64,000 nucleotides of DNA from Hamadaea tsunoensis DSM 44101 (GCF_000428945.1 NZ_AUAX01000009.1:62001-126000), one strand, 5' to 3'; positions 9,316 through 17,518 are shown, numbered from the stretch's first letter. Notes: generated by a model from the letters alone, not told the origin. Numbers and translations: made by a program.

Positions 9316-10237
9316 CGGAGCCGCCGGCGAGCGCGTCGACGGCGCTCCGTCGGCGGCTGCCGTCCCCGACCCGCAGGGCCGTACGCTTCGCGTGCGCCTC
9401 CGCCAGGGCCGACCGGCGCCGCTGCTCCTCCTCGACGACCGCGTGGAGTTCGGCCGCACCGCGCCCGGTCGCCCGCAGCAGCCCCGCGACCAGCAGAGCC
9501 GCCGCGGCCGCCGAGTCCACCGGATGCGTCGGCCCCGAGTCCGTACGCCGCTGCGGCGCGGCGTGGCAGACCCGGGCGATGATCTCGTCGGCGGCCTCGG
9601 CCGACAACTTGGGCAGCAGCCCGATCGACGACAGCGCCGCCCGGCGTACTCTCGCGAGGTCTTCCAGCCGGGGCGGGTGACCCACCAGATCGGCCGCGAG
9701 GAACCGCAGCAGCGGGGGAGCGACCGCGGCGAGGCCGAGGCCGACCGCGGCGCCCGAGCCCGCCAGCTCGCGGTGCAGCCGCGCGGGATGCTCGTCGAGC
9801 GCGGCGGAGGCGCAGCGGCGCAGCAGTTCGGTGCTGGTGTCGGCGGGGTCGGACGGCTCGTCGACGGGCCCGTCCGCGAGCACCTGTACGCGCTCGGCCC
9901 ACCAGTCGGTCAGCTGCCGCCCGCCGTCGGCGCGTTGCGTGGGAACCGTGGCGGCCCACGAGTTCGTCGCGGGGACGGAGTCGGCGGCGATGCCGAGCGC
10001 GACCGTGTACTCCTCCAACGCGTCCTGAGCGCCGCGCATCAGCCCGACAGCCGATTCCAGCCGCTCGGTCGCCCCGGCCAACTGCGGTACGCGAGCCGGA
10101 TCGCCCGTCGCGTGCATCACCCAGGCGAGCAGCCCGCCCGCCATCCGCAGCCGCTCGGCGGCCGCCGTCACCTCGGCGACCGGCAGCTCGTCGCGGGCCA
10201 CCCGGATCTGGTCGGCGAGATCCTGGACGAGACTCAT
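9296..10237 (-). CDS. Conserved helical protein of FtsK-type operon, unknown function
   Basis: A 313-residue, mostly alpha-helical, alanine/leucine-rich soluble protein. It begins SLVQDLADQIRVARDELPVA and has a middle part rich in short helices. The last ~50 residues are charged (VEEEQRRRSALAEAHAKR). No known domain is recognised, and there is no signal peptide or clear membrane helix. Its ATG overlaps the stop of the small gene upstream by one base (TGATG). Its own 3' end overlaps the ATPase gene, so translation of all three is coupled. It may be a substrate adaptor or scaffold for the ATPase, but this is inference from position. Confidence 0.75.
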   Translation of the reverse strand: MSLVQDLADQIRVARDELPVAEVTAAAERLRMAGGLLAWVMHATGDPARVPQLAGATERLESAVGLMRGAQDALEEYTVALGIAADSVPATNSWAATVPTQRADGGRQLTDWWAERVQVLADGPVDEPSDPADTSTELLRRCASAALDEHPARLHRELAGSGAAVGLGLAAVAPPLLRFLAADLVGHPPRLEDLARVRRAALSSIGLLPKLSAEAADEIIARVCHAAPQRRTDSGPTHPVDSAAAAALLVAGLLRATGRGAAELHAVVEEEQRRRSALAEAHAKRTALRVGDGSRRRSAVDALAGGSDAPAGG

Positions 10238-10497
10238 CACAACCCCGCTACATACGTCTGGGCCTGATCGACCGCGGCCAGCGTGGCCGACAGGCACTCG
10301 TCCAGCTCGTTCGTGGCCTGGGCGAGGGCCGCCTGGGCGGCGGTCACCGAATCGTGCCCCGACCCCTCGACGGCCACGGCGAGACTCATCTGCGCCTCGC
10401 CCAGCTTGTGGTTCGCCGCGCGTACGGCGTCCTGGCTCTCCTGCACGTGCAGCATGGCGGCATCGATTGCCGCCTTGACCTCGGCGACGCTCGCCAC
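10237..10497 (-). CDS. Small helical protein, first gene of FtsK-type operon
   Basis: An 86-residue all-helical protein (two predicted helices, about 3-45 and 50-83) with many Ala, Gln and Val heptads. It has one Cys (Cys68), no Trp and no WXG motif. In size, shape and position beside an FtsK-type ATPase it resembles ESX/WXG100-like secreted substrates, or the small DUF6244-like proteins of actinomycetes. Neither assignment is proven. A good ribosome binding site, GGGAGGT, precedes the GTG at 10497. It is the promoter-proximal gene of a four-gene run ending at 6022. Confidence 0.75.
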   Translation of the reverse strand: MASVAEVKAAIDAAMLHVQESQDAVRAANHKLGEAQMSLAVAVEGSGHDSVTAAQAALAQATNELDECLSATLAAVDQAQTYVAGL

Positions 10498-10551
10498 GGC
10501 ACCTCCCGGGGGCGGCCGCGGCGGGACATGCTGGTGTGCCGCGGATTGTCC

Positions 10552-10560
10552 TGATTATCC
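10552..10560 (-). promoter_or_regulatory. Possible promoter -10 of FtsK-type operon
   Basis: On the minus strand GGGATAATC, a near-consensus GATAAT hexamer, lies about 57 bases before the operon's first GTG. The surrounding 10498-10659 segment is less GC-rich than its neighbours. No convincing -35 was found at 16-18 bases. The exact transcription start is not determined. Confidence 0.35.
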
Positions 10561-10659
10561 CGTTAAGTCCATTTCTGTAGCCGCATGTGTACGGCGTGTC
10601 GCTTGTACAACGAAGCGACCGGACTTTCGGGGCGGATCATTTTCCGGGGCTGGCCGGCC

Positions 10660-11271
10660 TCACATCGAGCGTTGGGCGGCGGCCGTGGCGCGGGCGCGGG
10701 CCCGCCGGCGGCGGGTGAGTACCCACCAGGCGAACCAGAAGAAGAGCACGACGAACAGCAGGATGAGGATCGGGATCACGATCGCGACGACCGAGACCGT
10801 GGCGCTGGTGGCGTCCTCCGCCGTGGACACGACCGGCGCCCCGAAGCCCAGGGTGAACGTGTTGATCACCGGGCGGGCGGTCGCCTTGACGCCGTGGACC
10901 GTGAGTCCCATGAGGATGCCGACGACGATGGGCACCCACTGCTTCGACTCGAAGAAGCTGCCGGGGTCGGTCACGGTGACCGTCTGCGACTCCGAACCGG
11001 CACCGAACGCGATACCGCCGGCGGTCGGGCGCACGACCGTCTGGATGACGTCGTTGGCGTGATCGATGAGCGGGATCTTGTCCGCGACCAGCTCGATCGC
11101 CAGCAGCACGGCGAGGATCAGCAGCACCCACCCGTTGCTCAGCCAGCTCCACCCCGACGGCAGGGTGATCAGATTCGTGTACCGGTCGAGCAGACCGAGG
11201 GCGAGCAGCGGGATGTACGCGTTGAGGCCGGCGGCGCCGGCCAGTCCTGTTCCCGTGAGCGCTTCGAGCAC
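10660..11271 (-). CDS. DUF4126-family integral membrane protein
   Basis: A 203-residue polytopic membrane protein. Five or so hydrophobic helices are visible, including AYIPLLALGLLDRY near the N-terminus, VLLILAVLLAIELVADKIP, the 120-140 segment, and a long C-terminal VVAIVIPILILLFVVLFFWF. The LNAYIPLLALGL and DHANDVIQTVVRP segments are what I recall of DUF4126 proteins, which have no established function. The GTG at 11271 starts the family-typical LEALTGTGLAG; GTG 11298 is an upstream alternative. It is divergent from nucS. Confidence 0.8.
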   Translation of the reverse strand: MLEALTGTGLAGAAGLNAYIPLLALGLLDRYTNLITLPSGWSWLSNGWVLLILAVLLAIELVADKIPLIDHANDVIQTVVRPTAGGIAFGAGSESQTVTVTDPGSFFESKQWVPIVVGILMGLTVHGVKATARPVINTFTLGFGAPVVSTAEDATSATVSVVAIVIPILILLFVVLFFWFAWWVLTRRRRARARATAAAQRSM

Positions 11272-11312
11272 GCCTTCAGCATGCCAGGTGTGATCCACCC
11301 CCGCTCGGCCGA

Positions 11313-11318
11313 TAGGCT
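11313..11318 (+). promoter_or_regulatory. -10 element of a leaderless promoter (nucS)
   Basis: TAGGCT, six bases before the GTG at 11325, with no ribosome binding site. The same hexamer and spacing recur before the hydrolase gene at 59150. Confidence 0.6.
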
Positions 11319-11324
11319 CGGGCG

Positions 11325-11984
11325 GTGCGTCTGGTTATCGCTCGCTGCTCGGTCGACTACGTGGGCCGGCTCGCCGCCCACCTGCCCACGGCCAACCGGC
11401 TCATCATGGTGAAGGCCGACGGGTCGGTGTCCATCCACGCCGACGACCGGGCGTACAAGCCGCTGAACTGGATGAGCCCGCCCTGCCGGCTCGAAGAGGC
11501 ACCCGGCGTGTGGCGGGTCGTCAACAAGGCGGGCGAGGAGCTGCGGATCACCCTGGAGGAGATCTTCAGCGACTCCAGCCACGAGCTCGGCGTCGACCCC
11601 GGCCTGCGCAAGGACGGCGTCGAGGCCCACCTGCAGGAACTGCTCGCCGCCCAGCCCGAGACCTTCGGCGACGGCTACTCCCTCGTACGCCGGGAGCACA
11701 TGACGGCCATCGGCCCGGTCGACCTGCTCTGCCGCGACTCCGCCGGAGCGCACGTGGCCGTCGAGGTGAAGCGGCGCGGCGAGATCGACGGGGTCGAGCA
11801 GCTGACCCGGTACCTCGAACTGATGAACCGCGACCCGCTGCTGGCGCCGGTCGCCGGGATCTTCGCCGCCCAGGAGATCAAGCCGCAGGCGCGCGTACTG
11901 GCGGTGGACCGGGGGATCCGCTGCGTGGTCGTGGACTACGACCGGCTCCGCGGCGTCGTCAAAGACGAGTGGACCCTCTTCTAG
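11325..11984 (+). CDS. nucS: Mismatch-specific endonuclease NucS/EndoMS
   Basis: A DNA endonuclease that cuts both strands at mismatches. It is the core of the non-canonical mismatch repair of actinobacteria that lack MutS/MutL. The 219-residue chain has an N-terminal dimerisation/binding half (ends near residue 110) and a C-terminal RecB-like nuclease. The catalytic set is Asp133 in GPVDLL, then Glu147 and Lys149 in AVEVKRRG, the spacing seen in archaeal Nuc[10 protein letters not shown] follows. The C-terminus, DEWTLF, looks like a beta-clamp-binding tail, as described for other actinobacterial NucS. The GTG start is leaderless. The convergent gene downstream is separated by a copy of the dispersed palindrome. 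Confidence 0.95.
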   Translation: MRLVIARCSVDYVGRLAAHLPTANRLIMVKADGSVSIHADDRAYKPLNWMSPPCRLEEAPGVWRVVNKAGEELRITLEEIFSDSSHELGVDPGLRKDGVEAHLQELLAAQPETFGDGYSLVRREHMTAIGPVDLLCRDSAGAHVAVEVKRRGEIDGVEQLTRYLELMNRDPLLAPVAGIFAAQEIKPQARVLAVDRGIRCVVVDYDRLRGVVKDEWTLF

Positions 11985-12010
11985 TCACCACCCAGCCTCA
12001 TCCCCCCGTC

Positions 12011-12092
12011 CCAAGATCCTGTTTGGATCAGGGAAATCACCCGAATCTTGGCTCATGATTCGGGTGGCAACCGTGATCCAAACGGGATCTTG
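12011..12092 (+). repeat. Dispersed ~83-bp nested palindrome, copy 1
   Basis: The outer arms pair CCAAGATCCTGTTTGGATCA with TGATCCAAACGGGATCTTG. The inner arms pair CACCCGAATC with GATTCGGGTG. Between outer and inner arms the left spacer is GGGAAAT-like, which allows orientation to be read. It lies between the convergent stops of nucS (11984) and the gene ending at 12105. Two more copies are at 15067 (inverted) and 53617. Confidence 0.95.
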
Positions 12093-12104
12093 AAGTAGCG
12101 GCGA

Positions 12105-12584
12105 TCAGTAGGGGGCGCCGCAGATCTTCCACTCGCCGGACTCCTTGACCAGCATGAACGTGTGGGACTCCGTGCCGTCGGCGGCCGTGGTGAGCTCGGC
12201 GTCGACCGTCGCCGTGGTCCGCCCGTTGCTGGTCAGCACGTGTGCGCCGGTGATCCTGTGCGACTGGATGCCCTGGTCGGAGGCGAGGACCTCGAACGCG
12301 TTGAGCGGGAACATGGTCTTCGTGACACTGCACAGCAGGGTGTAGGCGGCGGTCGTGTTGCCGGACTCCAGGTCGTCGGCGAACTCGTTCACCACGTTCG
12401 TCACGGGGGCGACGGCGTCCTTGACGGTGGTGAACAGCTTGATGCCGCCGAAGATCCCCCCGGCGCAGCAGAGCACGGCGACGATCCCGACGACGATCAG
12501 GACGGTACGCAGCGTGTGCGACTTCTTGGCCGGTGCGGGCGGCGCGTACTGCGGCTGCGGATAGGGCCCCGTGGGTTGACTCAT
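12105..12584 (-). CDS. Membrane-anchored protein with extracellular NTF2/DUF4878-like domain
   Basis: A 159-residue protein. A proline-rich cytosolic tail (MSQPTGPYPQPQYAPPAPA) is followed by one hydrophobic helix (about residues 26-48). The outside part contains LESGNTTAAYTLLCSVTK and ends SGEWKICGAPY. The pattern of a short tail, single helix and small domain in which 'the residue pool is consumed' (DxxxAYxLLC) resembles DUF4878 or NTF2-like lipoproteins and anchored proteins common in actinobacteria. Cys86 and Cys156 could form a disulfide. The function is unknown. The dispersed palindrome lies just downstream. Confidence 0.75.
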   Translation of the reverse strand: MSQPTGPYPQPQYAPPAPAKKSHTLRTVLIVVGIVAVLCCAGGIFGGIKLFTTVKDAVAPVTNVVNEFADDLESGNTTAAYTLLCSVTKTMFPLNAFEVLASDQGIQSHRITGAHVLTSNGRTTATVDAELTTAADGTESHTFMLVKESGEWKICGAPY

Positions 12585-12612
12585 GTCCGCACCGTAAGGC
12601 TTGTCCGCAAGG

Positions 12613-13818
12613 TCAGCCGAGGGAGGCCAGACGGCCCCGGAGGTAGCGCTGTTCCGCCTGGTTGCGGGTCAGGTCGATCGCCCGCCGGTACGCCTCGGCC
12701 GCCTCCGCCATCCGTCCGGCCCGGCGGAGCAGGTCGGCGCGGGCGGCTTCGCGCAGCGGGACGTCCGCCGTGGACAGCTCGTCGAGCAGGGCGAGGCCGG
12801 CTTCCGGGCCGATTGCCATGCCGACGGCGATGGCGCGGTTGAGGCGTACGGTCGGGGAGGGTACGAGGACCATGAGGTCGTCGTAGAGGCCCGCGATCTG
12901 CGGCCAGTCCGTCGCCGACGCGATCGGTGCGGTCGCGTGGCAGGCCGCGATCAGGGCCTGCAAGCGGTACGGGCCCAGCGGTCCGGCGAGGGCGGCCCGG
13001 CGCAGCAGCGCGAGGCCGTCTTCGATCATCGGCCGGTTCCAGCGGGTCCGGTCCTGCTCCTCCAACGGGATCAGGCCGCCGGCCGCGTCGACCCGGGTCG
13101 CGGCTCGGGCCTGGTGCAGCAGGAGAAGGGCGTACAGGCCCTGGGCCTCGGGGTCGCCGGGCAACAGTTCCGCCACTGCGGCGGCGAGGCGTACGGCAGC
13201 CGCGCACAGGTCCGTGCGCAGCAGGTCAGGGCCGCTCGTGGCCGCGTACCCCTCGTTGAAAAGGAGATAGACCACCCCCAGGACCGCGGCGGTCCGCGCG
13301 GGCAGCAGGTCCGCGGGCGGCACGCGGTAGGGGATGCGCGCGGTCACGATCTTCTTGCGCGTACGCACGAGCCGCTTGGCCATGCTCGCCTCGCTGACCG
13401 CGAACGCGCGGGCGATCTCGGCGACCGACAACCCGCACAGGGTACGCAGCGCCAGCGTGACCTGTGCCTCGAAGCCGAGGGCGGGGTGGCAGCAGGTGAA
13501 GATGAGCCGCAGCCGGTCGTCGGCGATCGGGCCGGGAGGGTCCGACGCGGTCTGGACGGCGAGGAGGCGGAGCTTGTCCGCGCCGACCTTGGCGCGGCGC
13601 AGGCGGTCGACGGCGTGGTTGCGGGCGGCGGTGGTGAGCCACGCCCGCGGCCGTTCCGGTACGCCGTCGCGGCGCCACGCGGGCAGCGCTCGGGCGAACG
13701 CCTCCTGAGCGGACTCCTCGGCGAGGTCCCAGTCGCCCGTGCCGCCGATGAGCGTGGCGACGATGCGGCCCCAGTCGTCGCGGAACGCCTGCTCCAAGGC
13801 CTCCTCGGGGGTCGTCAT
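12613..13818 (-). CDS. ECF sigma factor with C-terminal TPR-like extension (ECF42 type)
   Basis: An RNA polymerase sigma factor of 401 residues, about twice the length of a simple ECF sigma. Region 2 has DWDLAEESAQEAFARAL and PRAWLTTAARNHAVDRLRR. Region 4 contains LCGLSVAEIARAFAVSEASM with a helix-turn-helix. The remaining ~210 residues are helical, with TPR-like RAIAVGMAIG and AEAYRRAIDLT. In the ECF42 group this extension takes the place of an anti-sigma factor and the partner gene encodes a DGPF protein. Exactly that partner lies upstream with a four-base ATGA overlap (13815-13818). The inducing signal is unknown. Confidence 0.92.
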   Translation of the reverse strand: MTTPEEALEQAFRDDWGRIVATLIGGTGDWDLAEESAQEAFARALPAWRRDGVPERPRAWLTTAARNHAVDRLRRAKVGADKLRLLAVQTASDPPGPIADDRLRLIFTCCHPALGFEAQVTLALRTLCGLSVAEIARAFAVSEASMAKRLVRTRKKIVTARIPYRVPPADLLPARTAAVLGVVYLLFNEGYAATSGPDLLRTDLCAAAVRLAAAVAELLPGDPEAQGLYALLLLHQARAATRVDAAGGLIPLEEQDRTRWNRPMIEDGLALLRRAALAGPLGPYRLQALIAACHATAPIASATDWPQIAGLYDDLMVLVPSPTVRLNRAIAVGMAIGPEAGLALLDELSTADVPLREAARADLLRRAGRMAEAAEAYRRAIDLTRNQAEQRYLRGRLASLG

Positions 13819-14186
13819 GCGGCGCGGGTTCCGCCGGTGCCGTCGCGCAGCGGGCGGATCTCGACCTGGCCGATCCGGGTCGCCGGGTGCCCGGCGGCGA
13901 TCGCGATCGCCTCGTCGAGGTCGGCCACCTCCACGATCGCCAGGCCGCCGACCTGTTCGCGGCCCTCGATGAACGGACCGTCGGTGAGCAGGACCTCGCC
14001 GTCGCGGACGCGTACGGTGGTGGCTGTGGGGCTGGGCCGCAGGCCCTCGTGCACGCGCAGGACACCCCGCCGGCGAAGGTCCTCGATCCAGTCCGTGAAG
14101 TCGGCGAAGGCGCCTTCGGCGATGGCGTCGGCCGCCACCTGCTCGTCGGCACTGATCATCAAGAGATAGCGCACGGGTGTCCTCAT
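13815..14186 (-). CDS. DGPF (YCII-related) protein, partner of the ECF42 sigma factor
   Basis: A 123-residue small ferredoxin-fold protein. It starts RYLLMISADEQ and carries the hallmark TDGPFIEGREQVGG, where DGPF gives the family its name. Such proteins are genetically linked to ECF42 sigma factors, but their biochemical role is not settled; YCII-like folds can bind or turn over small molecules. ATG 14186 is chosen because it directly precedes the first beta strand, whereas the upstream extension to 14234 looks non-coding. It is translationally coupled to the sigma gene and divergent from the hydrolase at 14256. Confidence 0.88.
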   Translation of the reverse strand: MRTPVRYLLMISADEQVAADAIAEGAFADFTDWIEDLRRRGVLRVHEGLRPSPTATTVRVRDGEVLLTDGPFIEGREQVGGLAIVEVADLDEAIAIAAGHPATRIGQVEIRPLRDGTGGTRAA

Positions 14187-14255
14187 CTCGCCGGGTCGTT
14201 CGTCCATGGTGTGCCCCGAGGGGCGGACAAGCATTCCAGATTGTCAGGAGACCTG

Positions 14256-15044
14256 ATGAGCACGATCCAGAAAGTGATCTCCCGCGACGGTACGCCCATC
14301 GCGTACGCATCGGTGGGAACGGGGACACCGGTGATTTTCGTGGTGGGGGCGCTCAACGACCGGCACAAGTGCGTACCGGTGGCGGAATCGCTGGCCGACG
14401 GGTTCACCGCCGTCACCTACGACCGCCGGGCCCGGGGCGCCAGCGGCGACACCCGCCCGTACGCGGTCCAGCGCGAGGTCGAGGACCTGACCGCCGTGAT
14501 CGAGGCAGTCGGCGGACCGGCGGCGGTGTTCGGCTTCTCGTCGGGCGCGAACCTCGTCCTGCACGCCGCCGCGGCCGGGGCGCCGATCAGCGAGGTCGTG
14601 CTGTTCGAGCCGCCGTTCACGTTCGGCGTACCGGCGCCGGACCCGGACGACCTGCCGGAGCGGCTGCAGGCGCTGCTCGATGCCGGCAAGCCGGACGAGG
14701 TCGTGACCACGTTCCAGATCGACGGCATCGGCATGCCGGCCGAGGTCGTCGAGCAGATGCGCCACGCACCGTTCTTCGCGGGGCTGGCGGCCATGACGCA
14801 GAGCGTGGTCTACGACGCGGTCGTCGCCCGGGAACTCCGCCTGCCCACTCCGGAGATGCTGGCCGTGAAGGTGCCGGTTCTGATCCTCAACGGTGCCGAG
14901 ACCTGGCCCCGGCTGCGGGACTGGGCGACGGAACTGGCGAACCGGCTGCCGGGCGCCACCCGCGAGGAGGTCTCGGGCGGCGAGAACCACGGCATCCCCA
15001 CCGAATCGACCGCCGAGGCGATCCGCGCGTTCCTGAAGCGCTGA
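14256..15044 (+). CDS. Alpha/beta-fold hydrolase
   Basis: A 262-residue cytosolic hydrolase of unknown substrate. The nucleophile elbow GFSSG places Ser95 as nucleophile. The oxyanion region follows IFVVGALNDR, where the usual HG motif is replaced by GAL. The acid is likely in the VLILNGAETW block and the histidine in GGENHGIPTE. A clear AGGAG lies six bases before the ATG. It is divergent from the DGPF/ECF42 pair across about 70 bases, so it is a plausible target of that sigma factor. This could be tested by looking for a shared promoter motif. Confidence 0.88.
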   Translation: MSTIQKVISRDGTPIAYASVGTGTPVIFVVGALNDRHKCVPVAESLADGFTAVTYDRRARGASGDTRPYAVQREVEDLTAVIEAVGGPAAVFGFSSGANLVLHAAAAGAPISEVVLFEPPFTFGVPAPDPDDLPERLQALLDAGKPDEVVTTFQIDGIGMPAEVVEQMRHAPFFAGLAAMTQSVVYDAVVARELRLPTPEMLAVKVPVLILNGAETWPRLRDWATELANRLPGATREEVSGGENHGIPTESTAEAIRAFLKR

Positions 15045-15066
15045 CCGCCCCGTCCCCGTTGCAGCG

Positions 15067-15149
15067 CCAAGATCCTGTTTGGATCAGCTTTTCCACCCGA
15101 ATCATGGACCAAGATTCGGGTGATTTCCCTGATCCAAGCGGGATCTTGG
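15067..15149 (-). repeat. Dispersed ~83-bp nested palindrome, copy 2 (inverted)
   Basis: Same architecture as the copies at 12011 and 53617, but the asymmetric spacer (ATTTCCC) is on the right, so this copy lies in the opposite orientation. It sits between the convergent stops at 15044 and 15185. A partial extra GGGATCTTGGG follows at 15162-15173. Confidence 0.95.
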
Positions 15150-15184
15150 GGCGGATCCGGTGGGATCTTGGGGGTGGGGTCTGG

Positions 15185-16717
15185 TCAGCGCCCGTGCATG
15201 ATGCGGACGATCTTGTGGCCGAGGGCGACGCTCTTCTCGGTACGCCGGAACGTCAGCAGCGGCACCACCGACGGCAGCCGGCGCCGGGCGATGGACGACG
15301 CGCGACCGAACTCCCGCAGCCCGTCCGCGCCGTGGATACGCCCGAAGCCGGACTGGCCGACCCCGCCGAACGGCAGCTCGGGCAGGACGGCGAAGGAGAA
15401 CGTGGAGTTCACCGCGACCATTCCGGCGCGCAGCCGGCGCGCGATCTTCAGTCCGTTGTGCTTGGAGAACACCGCCCCGCCGAGCCCGTAGGGCACCGCG
15501 TTGGCCTTGGCGACCGCCTCGTCCATGGAGGCCACCTTGGCGACCGTCATCGTCGGGCCGAAGGTCTCCTCGCACACCGCGGCGGAGTCCTCGGGCACGT
15601 CGACCAGGATGGTCGGCCGGACGACCGGGCCGCGTACGGAGTCGGGGCCGCCGAGGACCGCCGTGCCGCCGCGGGCCAGGGCGTCGTCGATGTGCCGCCG
15701 GATGATCTCGCGCTGGCCGGGCATGGTGATCGGGCCGACGTCCTCGCCCGGATCGGTGCCGTAGGTGAGCTTCTCGGCGTCGCCGACGAGCGCCTTGAGG
15801 AACGGCTCGTAGACCTTCTCGTGCACGTAGACGCGCTCGATGCCGACGCACGACTGGCCGGCGTTGGTCATCGCGCCCCAGAGGGCGGCGTCCGCGGCCG
15901 CCTTCACGTCCGCGTCCGCGTCGACGATCAGGGCGTCCTTGCCGCCGCATTCGACCAGCACGGGCACCAGGTTCTCGGCGCAGGCGGCCATGACCTTCTT
16001 GCCGGTCGCGGTCGAGCCGGTGAAGGCGACCTTGTCCACGCCCGAGCGGCACAGGGCGGCGCCCACGTCGCCGAGACCGTGCACGATCTGCAGCACCGGC
16101 TGCTCCGGCACGACCTCGCGGAACAGGTCGACGTACCACTGGCCGACGGCCGGGGTGTACTCGCTGGGCTTGAAGACCACCGCGTTGCCGGCCGCCAGCG
16201 CGTACGCGATGGAACCCATGGGCGTGAACAGCGGGTAGTTCCAGGGGCCGATGACGCCGACCACGCCGTAGGGCCGGTACTCCAGGCGGCCCGCGAACTC
16301 GGGCTGCAGCAGCGAACCGCCGACGCGGCGGGGACCGAGCACCTTGCGCGCGTGCCGGGCGGCCCAGGCGATGTGCTCGATGGTCACGAACGTCTCGAGC
16401 GTGGAGTCGATGCGCGGCTTGCCGCCCTCGGCCGTCATGAGCGCGGCGAGTTCCGGGATGCGCCGGGTCAGCAGGGCGCGGAAGCGCAGCAGGCGGCGCT
16501 TGCGCTCGGGAAAGCCGAGCGACTCCCACCAGGCGCCCGCCTCGCGCGCGGTCCGGACGGCCGCGGCCACGTCCTCGGCGCTCGCCACCGGGAAGGCGCC
16601 GACCTCCTCGCCCGTGGCGGGGTTCGTCGAGATGAGGCGGCCGTCGGCGACCCGGCTCGCGCCAGGCACGGGGAGGTCCGCACGGTCGGTCTGCAGCGGG
16701 TCGCTGGTAGTGGTCAC
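15185..16717 (-). CDS. NAD(P)-dependent aldehyde dehydrogenase
   Basis: A cytosolic aldehyde dehydrogenase of 510 residues. The active-site set is complete: Asn160 in GPWNYP, Lys183 in FKPSEYT, general base Glu256 in LVECGGKD and nucleophile Cys290 in NAGQSCVG. The cofactor motif FTGSTATGK lies at 232-240. The closing block PFGGVGQSGFGR is typical. It resembles succinate-semialdehyde or broad long-chain aldehyde dehydrogenases; the substrate cannot be read from sequence. It starts with GTG. The 3' end faces the inverted copy of the dispersed palindrome. The SDR gene follows its start region on the same strand. Confidence 0.93.
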   Translation of the reverse strand: MTTTSDPLQTDRADLPVPGASRVADGRLISTNPATGEEVGAFPVASAEDVAAAVRTAREAGAWWESLGFPERKRRLLRFRALLTRRIPELAALMTAEGGKPRIDSTLETFVTIEHIAWAARHARKVLGPRRVGGSLLQPEFAGRLEYRPYGVVGVIGPWNYPLFTPMGSIAYALAAGNAVVFKPSEYTPAVGQWYVDLFREVVPEQPVLQIVHGLGDVGAALCRSGVDKVAFTGSTATGKKVMAACAENLVPVLVECGGKDALIVDADADVKAAADAALWGAMTNAGQSCVGIERVYVHEKVYEPFLKALVGDAEKLTYGTDPGEDVGPITMPGQREIIRRHIDDALARGGTAVLGGPDSVRGPVVRPTILVDVPEDSAAVCEETFGPTMTVAKVASMDEAVAKANAVPYGLGGAVFSKHNGLKIARRLRAGMVAVNSTFSFAVLPELPFGGVGQSGFGRIHGADGLREFGRASSIARRRLPSVVPLLTFRRTEKSVALGHKIVRIMHGR

Positions 16718-16779
16718 GGCGCGAAGTCTAATGCGCGTTCAGGCGAACGCGAAAGATCCTCACTGGTAACCAAGGCCGC

Positions 16780-17454
16780 CTAAACGGCCAGATATTCATC
16801 GAAGATTTCCTTTGCCACGTGCGCGGGCGGCCGCAGCTCACCCTCGGCGTGACGGCGGATGAAGCGGTCCCGCTCCGCGAAGTCGGCGCCGCGGATGATC
16901 TCCTGCATCCCGGTGTCGAGCACCCCCGGGTTGACCACCGAGACCGTCACCCCCGGATCGTGGGCCCACTCCGCGGCCACGTGGGCGAAGAACTCCTCCG
17001 CGCCGCGCTTCGTCGCCGAGTACACCGACCAGCCGTCGATCACGTGATGCGCCGCGCCCGTGGACACGAAAACGATCTTCAGCGGTACGCCGTCCGGCCG
17101 CGCCGCCAGCACCGCGCCGGTCAGCAGCACGGCGGAGGTGAGGTTGACGGCGACCGCCCGCTCGACGGCCGCGGGGTCCAGGCGTACGGCGGGGCCGATC
17201 GGTTCGACGACGGCGGCGTTGAGCACCAGCGCGGCCTCCCGGGCTCCGGCGAGGAACCCGGCCAGTGCGGCCCGGCCCGGCAGGCTGCCGAGCTCGGCGA
17301 GGTCGCAGGCGTACGGGGTGAGCCGGGGGTCGGCCTCCTGCTCGGCCGTGAAGCCGCGGGCCAGGGCCAGCACCCGGGCACCGGGCTCGCCGAGCACCTG
17401 GTCGGCGAGGGCGGCGCCGAGGCCGCGGGACGTACCGGTGATCACCACATGCAT
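16780..17454 (-). CDS. Short-chain dehydrogenase/reductase
   Basis: A 224-residue NAD(P)-dependent oxidoreductase of the classical SDR fold. The cofactor motif TGTSRGLG lies at residues 7-14, NAAV stands in for NNAG, the catalytic Ser is in FVSTGAAH, and YSATK provides Tyr and Lys. The PGVLDTGM block is typical. ATG 17454 is taken over 17463 because it lies seven bases after a TACGAT -10 element. The substrate is unknown; some relatives act as sepiapterin-reductase-like enzymes. It is divergent from the hydrolase at 17519. Confidence 0.88.
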   Translation of the reverse strand: MHVVITGTSRGLGAALADQVLGEPGARVLALARGFTAEQEADPRLTPYACDLAELGSLPGRAALAGFLAGAREAALVLNAAVVEPIGPAVRLDPAAVERAVAVNLTSAVLLTGAVLAARPDGVPLKIVFVSTGAAHHVIDGWSVYSATKRGAEEFFAHVAAEWAHDPGVTVSVVNPGVLDTGMQEIIRGADFAERDRFIRRHAEGELRPPAHVAKEIFDEYLAV

Positions 17455-17461
17455 TCGTCCC

Positions 17462-17467
17462 ATCGTA
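17462..17467 (-). promoter_or_regulatory. -10 element of a leaderless promoter (SDR gene)
   Basis: TACGAT on the minus strand, seven bases before the ATG at 17454. The alternative ATG at 17463 would overlap it, which supports the shorter start. Confidence 0.45.
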
Positions 17468-17518
17468 GTGACGGCACACCTGGCGTACGCCGTCGGAGCT
17501 GTGCAAGCATGCCGGGCC

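Noticed and set aside
6328-9582. 1084-codon plus-strand frame opposite the FtsK-like gene
   Set aside because: Gly/Arg/Ala-rich shadow; the P-loop ATPase on the minus strand explains the sequence.
10585-11412. Plus-strand frame across the DUF4126 gene
   Set aside because: It runs antisense to a membrane protein with clear helices and has no protein-like features.
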